Shown in pieces: positions 41,733 to 49,697 of a stretch of DNA of 51,761 bases (its first letter is position 1; every line of letters starts with the position of its first letter). The stretch spans positions 1 to 51,761 of the forward strand of contig JAKIUC010000032.1 in the NCBI GenBank assembly GCA_021647785.1, written 5' to 3'. The DNA comes from Melioribacteraceae bacterium (lineage in GTDB: Bacteria > Bacteroidota > Ignavibacteria > Ignavibacteriales > Melioribacteraceae). A program made the translations under genes and the position numbers. The notes under the pieces were generated by a model. It saw nothing but the letters and a program-made list of their open reading frames with translations. It had not been told where the DNA came from and did no database searches.

Positions 41733-44111
41733 ATGGTCAAATATATATTCCCTCTTTTTTTTATATTTATATCAACAATATTAGCACAGATTGATACTGT
41801 AAAAGGATCTTGGCCATTCCCCCCATTTAATTCATCGTTAAGAATTAGTGGAACATTTGCAGAGTTTAGAAACACTTTATCCTCTGACCATTTTCACAAT
41901 GCTGTTGATATTCCTCAAGCAGATGGAAGTCTCACCTATTCCTCACATGATGGAACAGTCTATTCTTTAAACAGAGAGGGTTCAAATGCTTATATCAGAA
42001 TTGCAACTCAAATAGGGAATAAATGGAAACATTTAACATATCTTCACGTTAGACCTACCCCTTCTATTTCTATTGGTGATGAAGTGAAAAAAGGAGAAAC
42101 AATTATTGCAACAATAGTAGCGGGGATGGGACATGTTCATTTAATAGAGAGAGAATTAGTTTCAACTATAAGCACATCAGGTGTTGAAATAAATAATTTG
42201 AGAATGGGAGGTGGTTTAACTCCTTATGTTGATAATTGGGCTCCAGAAATTTATGCAAGTAGTTTAAAGTTTTATACGAATGGCGGTGCAGAACGTCTGC
42301 AGCCGAATGAGCTTTATGGTAAAGTAGATATCCAAATTAAGATTGAAGAGATAAACGGAAGTAGTTCTGTTGATAGAAATAATGGGACGTATATTGCAGG
42401 TTACAGAATTTGGAATGAAGAAAAAACGGAAATTGTTTTTGAGCCAGATGATGCAGGAGTAAAGTATCGGTTTGATATTAAACCACTTAATGCGTATGTG
42501 CATAATGCGTTTGTAAAAAATGTTGCTACACTTAGCAATCCAGTCTATTGGCTTACAAATGGAAATGGTGCAAAAATAATAAACCAAAGTAGAGTTATAA
42601 GTGATAATTATTTTGATGCCTCTGCTTTACCCGAAGGAAATTATCAGTTAGAAATATTTGCTGAAGATACTCGTGAGAATAAGACGAACAAATATTTTCC
42701 GATTACAATTACAGACCCTAAACCCAAAACCCCACTCATTTACGCTATTCTAAATTCAGATAGCAAACGCGGTGTTACAGTTAAATGGAAAAGCAATGGT
42801 GAATCGGATGTTGTGGGATACCGTTTATATTATTCTGCAAATGCTGAACTCACAGAATGGCAGTTAGCAGCGGATGAACTACAACTCACGGATGAGATTA
42901 ATGAATATACAATTGTTTCTCCAGCAGATTATAAAGTACCACCGAGCAATCCAGTATATTTTTATAGATTAACTGCTGTTGATATTGCAGGACAAGAGAG
43001 TAACGCAAGTGATGTTTATGCTCGTTCCGATTTTTTGGATGGAACAGGATTGCAGAAGGCTCTAATTGTTAATGCTTTTCAAAAAGTAAATGCTGGTGAA
43101 GTTGAATCACATAATTTTGTAGCAACATATTTTGCATCTCTTTCCACAACAGATTCAATTGTAGTTTCTTCAATTTCCCACAGAGTATTTCTAGATGATA
43201 TTCAGGAGATATCATTGTTAGATTATGATTTAGTCCTTTGGTTTACTGGGGATAATACAAACCACGTGGCAACCATTCAAGTAAAAGAGATGTCCAACCT
43301 TGCTCTCTATTTGGTTGGAGGTGGAAATCTTTTTATGTCTGGTTCCAAAATTGGATATGATCTTGATGAAAGAATGAGTGATTTTACGGACACTCTTTTT
43401 TACTACAATTATTTAAAAGCAAAATATGTTTATCTCGGTGATACTACAATGATACCCGCTATTGGCTTGGATAACACAGTGTTTGAAGGAGTTACACTAA
43501 ACTTTGGAGAAATTACAGAAGAAAAATACCCAGATGATATTGACCCAATTTATGGAAGTGAAGTTTTATTAAATTATAATACTACTCGGAATGATGGAGA
43601 ATTTCGGCACGCTGGTGTTGGATATAAAGGGAAATTCGGAACTGGTTCTGTTAGTGGAGCAGTAGTCTATATTGCTTTCCCTTTTGAAACTGTTGGTTCG
43701 TTAACCGAGCAACAGAAGTTCACTAAAGCAATGCTACAATATTTTGGAATAATTACAGATGTTGATGATGTGTTTACATCAGTACCAAGTAAGTTTAGTT
43801 TGTCGCAGAATTATCCAAATCCGTTTGGCACAGTCACAAGTACAACAATTAAATATTCAATTCCAGTAGAAACACGCCGTAGCGTGTCGCTGCAAACTCC
43901 CCTCTTGGGAGGGGTTGGGGGTGGGTTAGTAACTCTTAAAGTTTACGACATACTCGGACGTGAAGTTGCAACCCTTGTGAACAAACAACAAAAGCCTGGA
44001 AGTTATAAAGTAATATTTTCCGCCAGAGGCGGATTAGCAAGTGGTGTTTACTTTGCAAGAATTACTATTGGAAGCTACAAAAAAACAATTAGTATGTTGC
44101 TGATAAAATAA
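41733..44111 (+). CDS. Secreted M23-type peptidase with FN3 and T9SS sorting domains
   Basis: After a signal peptide (1-19, ending LAQ) comes an M23/LytM-like domain (~30-150) with HFHNAVDIP (zinc-binding His/Asp, ~53-60), the TYLHV stretch and GHVHLIE (His-x-His, ~134). The usual zinc ligands are thus present and it may cut peptide cross-links. An FN3-like region (~335-420) and a glutamine-amidotransferase-like module (~440-680; QKALIVNAFQK, LVGGGNLFMSGSKIGYDL) follow; that module is shared with the protein at 15890. The T9SS domain (~690-792) departs from the usual signature (PNPFGTVTSTT) and has two palindromic inserts. It is secreted to the surface, perhaps for wall or prey degradation. 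Its place right after the cytochromes is probably coincidental. Confidence 0.8.
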   Translation: MVKYIFPLFFIFISTILAQIDTVKGSWPFPPFNSSLRISGTFAEFRNTLSSDHFHNAVDIPQADGSLTYSSHDGTVYSLNREGSNAYIRIATQIGNKWKHLTYLHVRPTPSISIGDEVKKGETIIATIVAGMGHVHLIERELVSTISTSGVEINNLRMGGGLTPYVDNWAPEIYASSLKFYTNGGAERLQPNELYGKVDIQIKIEEINGSSSVDRNNGTYIAGYRIWNEEKTEIVFEPDDAGVKYRFDIKPLNAYVHNAFVKNVATLSNPVYWLTNGNGAKIINQSRVISDNYFDASALPEGNYQLEIFAEDTRENKTNKYFPITITDPKPKTPLIYAILNSDSKRGVTVKWKSNGESDVVGYRLYYSANAELTEWQLAADELQLTDEINEYTIVSPADYKVPPSNPVYFYRLTAVDIAGQESNASDVYARSDFLDGTGLQKALIVNAFQKVNAGEVESHNFVATYFASLSTTDSIVVSSISHRVFLDDIQEISLLDYDLVLWFTGDNTNHVATIQVKEMSNLALYLVGGGNLFMSGSKIGYDLDERMSDFTDTLFYYNYLKAKYVYLGDTTMIPAIGLDNTVFEGVTLNFGEITEEKYPDDIDPIYGSEVLLNYNTTRNDGEFRHAGVGYKGKFGTGSVSGAVVYIAFPFETVGSLTEQQKFTKAMLQYFGIITDVDDVFTSVPSKFSLSQNYPNPFGTVTSTTIKYSIPVETRRSVSLQTPLLGGVGGGLVTLKVYDILGREVATLVNKQQKPGSYKVIFSARGGLASGVYFARITIGSYKKTISMLLIK
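43872..43926 (+). repeat. Two adjoining palindromic elements inside a T9SS sorting domain (copy 4)
   Basis: ACACGCCGTAGCGTGT (43872-43887) followed by the CTCCCCTCTTGGGAGGGG element from 43894, in frame, the same pair and order as at 15469-15524. Confidence 0.85.
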
Positions 44112-44225
44112 AGTCCCGCTTGCGGGATATTTATTTTAGGACAATCCCGACTTTTGCGGGATGCTGATAAAATAAAGTCCCGTCCTGTCCCGCTTTGCGG
44201 GATTGCGGGATGCTGATAAAAATAG
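44094..44225 (+). repeat. Hairpins with two echoes of the gene end
   Basis: The gene end GCTGATAAAATAAAGTCCCG recurs at 44161 (as ATGCTGATAAAATAAAGTCC) and again, shortened, at 44210 (ATGCTGATAAAAATAG). Between them are TCCCGCTTGCGGGA and other CCCG/CGGG hairpins. The first hairpin overlaps the stop codon. Confidence 0.75.
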
Positions 44226-44240
44226 AAATTAGGAATTAAA

Positions 44241-45194
44241 ATGAAAAATATATTTATAATATTTTTACTGCTTTGTGGAAGTATATTTAGCCAATCGCTA
44301 AATAAAAAATATAATGTAACCCAAAGATTTATTGGTGATGCAAAGGAAGTTGGAGAATATAACTTTGTAGAATATTCTGTAAAGTCCAATAGTGGTAAGG
44401 AATTATATCAAATTGTTGATAAAGTGGATTACGATATTCCTTATTCAAAACTGGAAATATTTAATGATGGAAGTTCTGTGCTAATTAGTTCGTTTTACGG
44501 AACACTAACATTCATCAGTAATAACGGGACAAAAACGAAGACCATCAAAATTAAGAATGATATAGAAGTTGAATATGAACGAAGTATCAAATCCATTTCA
44601 GACGAAAACAATCTTGTTGTTTTATTTAATGAACTGAATGGAAATTATTCAACTATTCAAAAATATAATACCACTGGAAATATTCTTAATGAGTTTACAA
44701 TTGATATTACTGATGTTAATGGAATTGCATATTCGAAAAAATTAAAACAAGTTTTTGTTTCGATGGTTACTTGGAAAGATTCTGGCAGCTTAGAGAAAAA
44801 AGTTGTTACAATAAACAACGGTGGTGAAATTGAAAAGGCTTTTAAAACAAATTTTGAAAAAGGATTTTTTACAGAAGATAATAAGTTTATTGGTATATCG
44901 AATAAATCTGTTTTTTCAATTAATACCGTAAACTTAAAAATGGATTATGAAATTAAAGCAGAAGAGAATAGCATCTTCATTGATGTTACTGAGAATAGCA
45001 ATTCACTAATAGTTGCACAAGCTAAAAATCCAGAGTTGAAAGAGGGGGAGTGGTATTATAAAAATCCGACAATAATTAGATTGGATTCTTCTGGCACTGT
45101 AGTAATGCGGAATAATTTGAAAACAGAATTATTTAAAAATTATAAATTCCAAAAGGTAAACACTGGAGTGGAGTTTATTACGGATTCTTTTTGA
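44241..45194 (+). CDS. Secreted protein of unknown function
   Basis: A 317-residue protein with a signal peptide (MKNIFIIFLLLCGSIFSQ). The rest is beta-rich and alternates Gly/Asn turns with hydrophobic strands (LEIFNDGSSVLISSFYGTLT; KQVFVSMVTWKDSG), suggesting a propeller, but no family motif is recognised. It has no T9SS domain and no cysteine cluster. It follows the M23 gene by ~130 nt of repeat DNA, so linkage is uncertain. It ends convergently with the lyase gene. Confidence 0.7.
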   Translation: MKNIFIIFLLLCGSIFSQSLNKKYNVTQRFIGDAKEVGEYNFVEYSVKSNSGKELYQIVDKVDYDIPYSKLEIFNDGSSVLISSFYGTLTFISNNGTKTKTIKIKNDIEVEYERSIKSISDENNLVVLFNELNGNYSTIQKYNTTGNILNEFTIDITDVNGIAYSKKLKQVFVSMVTWKDSGSLEKKVVTINNGGEIEKAFKTNFEKGFFTEDNKFIGISNKSVFSINTVNLKMDYEIKAEENSIFIDVTENSNSLIVAQAKNPELKEGEWYYKNPTIIRLDSSGTVVMRNNLKTELFKNYKFQKVNTGVEFITDSF

Positions 45195-45223
45195 TTATTA
45201 ATTTTGCTTGGGAATAGTTAATA

Positions 45224-45247
45224 TAGGGAATCAAATATGATTCCCTA
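45224..45247. terminator. Hairpin between convergent genes
   Basis: TAGGGAATCA, a 4-nt loop, TGATTCCCTA: a perfect 10-bp stem between two converging genes. It lacks a long T run on either side but is well placed as a bidirectional terminator. Confidence 0.55.
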
Positions 45248-45263
45248 CACTAAAATAAACTGA

Positions 45264-46727
45264 TTACAACGAATCGCCAAAATCTTCTTTAAATTTAGCA
45301 ATTAGTTTTTGTGGCCAATCAGTTGAAGGAGCCAAACGACCCATAAAAAAGCGAAGAAGGGGAGGTTCCTCAACCCATTTTAATCCACCAACTAAATCTC
45401 TATTTTCGTATAGCCACTTTACTCTGTCTAGCATAAACATAGTTTGCGAAAGTGTAAATACCCGACGTGGGAAAGCAAGACGCAATAACTCAACATCAGC
45501 TAAAATATCGTTTCCATCTTTATCACGCACGCTCGAAACGGTTCCTCGCTCCATTCCGCGTATTCCAGAAATAATAAATAGTGCTGCTGCAAGAGCTCCT
45601 GCTGGATAATCAGATTGTGGTATGTGCGGAAGAAAGCCCATTGCATCTATATGGCAGCCAAGTGCCCCAGATGGAGTTATAACGGGAATTCCAGCAGAAT
45701 CGAGTGAGTTCACAGCATATTCAATAAATAATGGCGATTGGTTAATAATTGTATCATCACACGTTTCAATAATTCCAACAGCCATAGCTTCAATTTCACG
45801 CACAGACATTCCGCCATAAGTAAGAAATCCTTCAAACAGAACAAGCAAATCTCTCATCTTCATATATAAGTCATTGCTGTTAGTTAAAATTCCACCACCA
45901 CGTGTTGAACTAACTTTTCTACTTGAAAAATAAACCAAATCGGCATAACTACACATTTCAAGTAAAATGTCTTTTATAGAGGCATTTTGAAATCCTGCTT
46001 CTCGTTTTTTTATGAAGTAAGCATTTTCGCCTATTAAACTTGCATCAAGAAGAACCATTGTTTCATTTTCATCTGCAATTTTTTTAACATCTCGCATATT
46101 TTGCATTGAAAATGGTTGCCCACCAATAAGATTTGTTGAGGCTTCCATTCTCACAAACGGAACTTTCTCTTTTCCGTATTTTACAAAAACATCTTTTAAT
46201 TTTTCAATATCTATATTACCCTTAAATGGAACGCTACTTTTTATTTTAAGTGCCTCATCAGTGTAAATTTCTAATACAGTACCACCATTCAGTTCCATAT
46301 GTTCTTTTGTTGTTGTAAAATGGTAGTTCATTGGTATCACATCGCCTTCTTTTATAAATACTTGCGAAATTATATTTTCTGCTGCACGCCCTTGATGAAC
46401 AGGCAAAACGTAGTGCAGACCAAAAACATCTTGCAATGCTTTTTCCATTCGGTAAAAACTTTGCGAACCTGAGTAAGCGTCATCGGCTTGCAACATAGAG
46501 GCAACCTGATTATCGCTCATTGCATTTGTGCCAGAATCGGTAAGCATATCTAGAAAAATATCTTTGGTGTTTAAGAGAAATGTGTTGTAGCCAGCATCCT
46601 CCATTGCTTTCATTCTTTCATCAATTGGCTTTAGAAATAATTTTTGTACTATTCGTACTTTGTGAAGTTCAACAGGAATTTGTTCACCGCTAAAAAATTT
46701 TATTGTGTTATTGTTTGTGTTAGCCAT
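45264..46727 (-). CDS. Tryptophanase / tyrosine phenol-lyase family beta-eliminating lyase
   Basis: Family motifs are clear: LTDSGTNAMSD (~62-72), DDAYSGSQSFYRME, HQGRAAEN (~111-118), EASTNLIGGQPFSMQN, LLDAS with Asp228, and ENAYFI. The PLP lysine aligns with Lys271 in YFSSRKVSSTRGGG, where classical tryptophanase and tyrosine phenol-lyase have SxKKD-type sequence, so this is a divergent subgroup. It would cleave an aromatic amino acid to the aromatic product, pyruvate and ammonia; the substrate is open. At 487 residues it is slightly longer than usual. No transporter gene accompanies it here. Confidence 0.85.
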   Translation of the reverse strand: MANTNNNTIKFFSGEQIPVELHKVRIVQKLFLKPIDERMKAMEDAGYNTFLLNTKDIFLDMLTDSGTNAMSDNQVASMLQADDAYSGSQSFYRMEKALQDVFGLHYVLPVHQGRAAENIISQVFIKEGDVIPMNYHFTTTKEHMELNGGTVLEIYTDEALKIKSSVPFKGNIDIEKLKDVFVKYGKEKVPFVRMEASTNLIGGQPFSMQNMRDVKKIADENETMVLLDASLIGENAYFIKKREAGFQNASIKDILLEMCSYADLVYFSSRKVSSTRGGGILTNSNDLYMKMRDLLVLFEGFLTYGGMSVREIEAMAVGIIETCDDTIINQSPLFIEYAVNSLDSAGIPVITPSGALGCHIDAMGFLPHIPQSDYPAGALAAALFIISGIRGMERGTVSSVRDKDGNDILADVELLRLAFPRRVFTLSQTMFMLDRVKWLYENRDLVGGLKWVEEPPLLRFFMGRLAPSTDWPQKLIAKFKEDFGDSL

Positions 46728-46869
46728 TTTTCTCCTGGATTTTTAGTTTGAAATAAAAGCAAAAATAACTATTTAAAGTTGAAGTTTGTAGGATGAATAT
46801 AGAGCCATATGAGTATATTATTGGGTTGTGTGAATATATATGTAAAAAGGATGTATAAATATTTTCGGT

Positions 46870-47745
46870 TTAGTGCGTTTTATATCTTATTAAGTTTTCA
46901 GAAAAATCATCATCCCAATATTCTTTTACATCTCCATTCTGCAGCCAATATATTCTTGGTGGTGAGCTACCAATTAAATCAAAAAAATCATCTATCGGAA
47001 TTCTTAAGTAAGGGTAATTGATATTAGTTTTATTTAAAAAGTATTTTATCGAGTCCGTCTCTTCACCGGCAAAGAGCATATAGAAATTACTAAATTTTGA
47101 TGTTTCATTTTCCAGCGTTACAATATCGTTTGCAGTTTCCATACAATGTTCACAATCAATAAAAAATACTGCAACAAGTTTATCTCCATCTGTTAAGTCA
47201 ACCACTCCTTCATTTTCAAAGTTAGTGTATTTTGAAAATGTTAAATTTTCATAAGATTTAATTGGGGCTACAAAAAAAACAATTGCAAATGAGGTAAGAA
47301 GAATGATGGTTGGGATATACAATTTGTTTGGCTTTCGTTTTTCAAGTAGAAAAACTATTACTCCAACAATAATTGAAACAATATTTTTTATAATAGCTTC
47401 AAGGGGAGACATTTTAATAACTTCGCCAAAACAGCCGCAGTTACTTGAATCGCCAGAAAGAAGTGGAAAGAAAAGTAAAACAGTAAAAACTATTAGTGTA
47501 AGTAGTGTTGCGGGTATAATAATCTTTTTTAGATAATTTGATTGAAGTAGTGCAACACCGAGAAATAATTCAATAGCAATAATAAATCTTCCAAAGTATG
47601 CAGCCACTTCGCGAGTTTCAATAATGCCCTGATTAAGAATTGTTATTTCAAAAAGACCAGGAGCAATAAGTTTTGAAATTGCCGAGAATATAAAAACTCC
47701 AGAAAGGATAACCCTTAGAATTTTACTTATTGTTTCATTGTTCAT
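46870..47745 (-). CDS. DoxX/MauE-type membrane protein with C-terminal thioredoxin-like domain
   Basis: Four or five membrane helices fill residues ~8-165, with SNCGCFG between them, a motif of the MauE/DoxX group. The C-terminal ~100 residues look thioredoxin-like (DKLVAVFFIDCEHCMETAND), with a CxxC (CEHC) and a cis-Pro region SPPRIYWL. MauE-like proteins help thiol/disulfide handling in exported proteins. The C-terminal domain probably faces the periplasm. It could assist cytochrome c maturation, where haem-site cysteines must be reduced, but that is only a suggestion. It lies 67 nt downstream of the lipoprotein gene at 47813. Confidence 0.8.
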   Translation of the reverse strand: MNNETISKILRVILSGVFIFSAISKLIAPGLFEITILNQGIIETREVAAYFGRFIIAIELFLGVALLQSNYLKKIIIPATLLTLIVFTVLLFFPLLSGDSSNCGCFGEVIKMSPLEAIIKNIVSIIVGVIVFLLEKRKPNKLYIPTIILLTSFAIVFFVAPIKSYENLTFSKYTNFENEGVVDLTDGDKLVAVFFIDCEHCMETANDIVTLENETSKFSNFYMLFAGEETDSIKYFLNKTNINYPYLRIPIDDFFDLIGSSPPRIYWLQNGDVKEYWDDDFSENLIRYKTH

Positions 47746-47812
47746 TTACTATTTTACCTTTTGTTGTGTAATTTCAAATGGGGATTGTTTCGTAATAATA
47801 CTTGCTGTTTAT

Positions 47813-48229
47813 TTACTCCAAAATAAACTTTGCAGAAAGAGTATCTTTTGTAGAAGAATATTTATCTTCAACAATAAATTCAACAATGTAATTACCTTTC
47901 GCGAAACCCGAATCTAATTCAAGTTGAGTTTCTATCTGAACATCCAAAACTTCTTCATTTGTTGAATCAATAATCGAATCGTAATCTGCGTTGTACAGTG
48001 AATCTTCCGGAGTGAATAGATTTACAGAATAGGCGAGGTGTGTAAAATATAAATCACTATTCTCTTTTTCGATTTGTGCATATCCTTTTGCATTAACAGA
48101 TGCATTTATTTCCCACCCATTATCAAGTGAAAATGCAAAAGCCTCTGCACTAAATAATTCCAACTTTGGTTCTTCTGAACAGCTTATAAATAGAAGGGCA
48201 GCAAGGGTTAATAGTATTGATGTTTTCAT
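47813..48229 (-). CDS. Small lipoprotein of unknown function
   Basis: 138 residues with a lipobox LLFISC (Cys ~17). The remainder is acidic and beta-rich (FSLDNGWEINASVNAKGYAQ; GFAKGNYIVEFIVEDKYSS), like an Ig-type fold. No family recognised. It may be co-transcribed with the DoxX-like gene downstream (67-nt gap). The region upstream of its start (48230-48578) is repeat DNA. Confidence 0.7.
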   Translation of the reverse strand: MKTSILLTLAALLFISCSEEPKLELFSAEAFAFSLDNGWEINASVNAKGYAQIEKENSDLYFTHLAYSVNLFTPEDSLYNADYDSIIDSTNEEVLDVQIETQLELDSGFAKGNYIVEFIVEDKYSSTKDTLSAKFILE

Positions 48230-48264
48230 ATGTTTACCTGTTTCACTTCGCGGGATATTTTGCT

Positions 48265-48372
48265 TGTCATTGCGAATCCCGCTTTTTGGGATGAAGCAAT
48301 CTATTACAGATTATCCCATAGGGATTCTTACAGAGCTTCGTCGTCCAAAAAACGGACTCCTCGTAATGACAG
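48265..48372. repeat. GTCATTGCGA-type palindromic repeat, copy 2
   Basis: GTCATTGCGAATCCCGC and TCGTAATGAC form the outer arms, with GAAGCAATCTATTACAGATT inside. It is related to the repeat at 31243-31333 but carries a different middle (CCCATAGGGATTCTTACAGA) and includes a GTCCAAAAAACGGAC hairpin. It fills the upstream part of the 349-nt gap between the lipoprotein gene and serC; the remainder (48373-48524) holds CAATTGTT/AACAATT-type sequence and no gene. Confidence 0.7.
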
Positions 48373-48524
48373 TTTTATAATCTCCGTAGGAGTCTCACAG
48401 ACATCACTCTGTGTCCCGCAAAGTGGGATAATTGTTTTCATCATAAATATATTGTTCAATTGTTAAAAGCAGATACCCCAATTGGGCTTTAGCAATTTAA
48501 CAATTAAGCAATAGAACTATGTGT

Positions 48525-48571
48525 AAAAAAAGCCTCTTAAATCTTCCTTTTACTTGGTGAATTTAAGAGGC
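48525..48571 (-). terminator. Terminator of the serC transcript
   Basis: Read on the minus strand: GCCTCTTAAAT pairs with ATTTAAGAGGC across an 18-nt loop and is followed by a run of T. It lies just past the serC stop. Confidence 0.85.
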
Positions 48572-48578
48572 ATATTAA

Positions 48579-49664
48579 TTAATTGTTACTTTTAAAGTCC
48601 GTCATAAATTTAACTAACGCCTCAACTCCTGTTGTTGGAAAGGCATTATAAATTGATGCACGTAAACCACCAACAGAACGGTGTCCTTTCAATCCGGAAA
48701 ATCCTTTGGCAGTTGCTTCTGCAATTATTTTCTTTTCAAGTTCTTCGTTTGCTAAATTGAAAGTAACATTCATAAGTGAACGATCCTCAATAGCAGCAGC
48801 ACCTTTGTAATATCCATCAGAGTTATCTATTGCATCGTAAAGCAATTTAGCTTTTGCTTCATTTACTTTTTGCATTGCATCCAAACCGCCATTACGCAGC
48901 AGCCATTTGTAAACTAATCCCATAATGTAAATAGTATAAGTCGGTGGTGTGTTATACATTGAGCCTTTTGATGCATGTGTATTGTAATTTAAATATGTAT
49001 GAAGTTCATTGGGCGACCGCTCGAGTAATGATTTTTTCACAATCACAAGAACAGCACCGGCAGGTCCCATGTTCTTCTGAGCACCGGCATAAATTAAACC
49101 ATATTTATTTACATCAATCGGTTTACTAAGTATATCGGAAGAAGCATCACAGACAAGTGGCACATCACCAACTTCTGGTTCTGTTTTAAAACCAGTTCCA
49201 AAAATTGTATTGTTTGAAGTATAGTGAACATAAGATGCACCTGGTGTTAAGTTAAACGCATCTTGCTTAGGGATGTAATTGAAGTTTTTACCCTCAGAAG
49301 TTGCTGCAATATTTACTTCACCAACTCTCTTTGCTTCAGTAATAGCTTTTTTTGACCAAGCACCGGTATTGATATAATCAGCCTTATTATTTGGAGGCAT
49401 TAAATTGAGTGCCACCATTGAAAATTGTAGTGTTGCTCCGCCCTGCAAAAACATTACAGAGTAATCATCACTAATATTTAGTAGTGTTCGTAAATCTTTT
49501 TCAGCACTTACAATTATTTCATCATAAGTTTTAGAACGGTGACTCATCTCCATTACTGACAAACCTTGACCCTTGTATGAGTAAAAATCTTTCTGTGCCT
49601 CTAACATTACCTCGTTTGGTAATGTACAAGGTCCTGCACTAAAGTTATAAATTCTGTTTTCCAT
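48579..49664 (-). CDS. serC: Phosphoserine aminotransferase
   Basis: The N-terminus YNFSAGPCTLPNEVM, MEMSHRSKTYDE, FLQGGATLQFSMV and YAGAQKNMGPAG (Lys197, PLP) are diagnostic of SerC. It converts 3-phosphohydroxypyruvate plus glutamate to phosphoserine, and also acts in pyridoxal phosphate synthesis in some bacteria. The 361-residue length is standard. It follows the DUF1015 gene by 33 nt on the same strand, so the two form an operon, a pairing seen in other Bacteroidota. Confidence 0.95.
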   Translation of the reverse strand: MENRIYNFSAGPCTLPNEVMLEAQKDFYSYKGQGLSVMEMSHRSKTYDEIIVSAEKDLRTLLNISDDYSVMFLQGGATLQFSMVALNLMPPNNKADYINTGAWSKKAITEAKRVGEVNIAATSEGKNFNYIPKQDAFNLTPGASYVHYTSNNTIFGTGFKTEPEVGDVPLVCDASSDILSKPIDVNKYGLIYAGAQKNMGPAGAVLVIVKKSLLERSPNELHTYLNYNTHASKGSMYNTPPTYTIYIMGLVYKWLLRNGGLDAMQKVNEAKAKLLYDAIDNSDGYYKGAAAIEDRSLMNVTFNLANEELEKKIIAEATAKGFSGLKGHRSVGGLRASIYNAFPTTGVEALVKFMTDFKSNN

Positions 49665-49697
49665 TTTTTTTCCTTCTATTAAAAATATGATTAAAAA

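Noticed and set aside
48230-48466. Open frame starting beside the lipoprotein gene
   Set aside because: It lies entirely in a GTCATTGCGA-type repeat and its product is repeat-derived.
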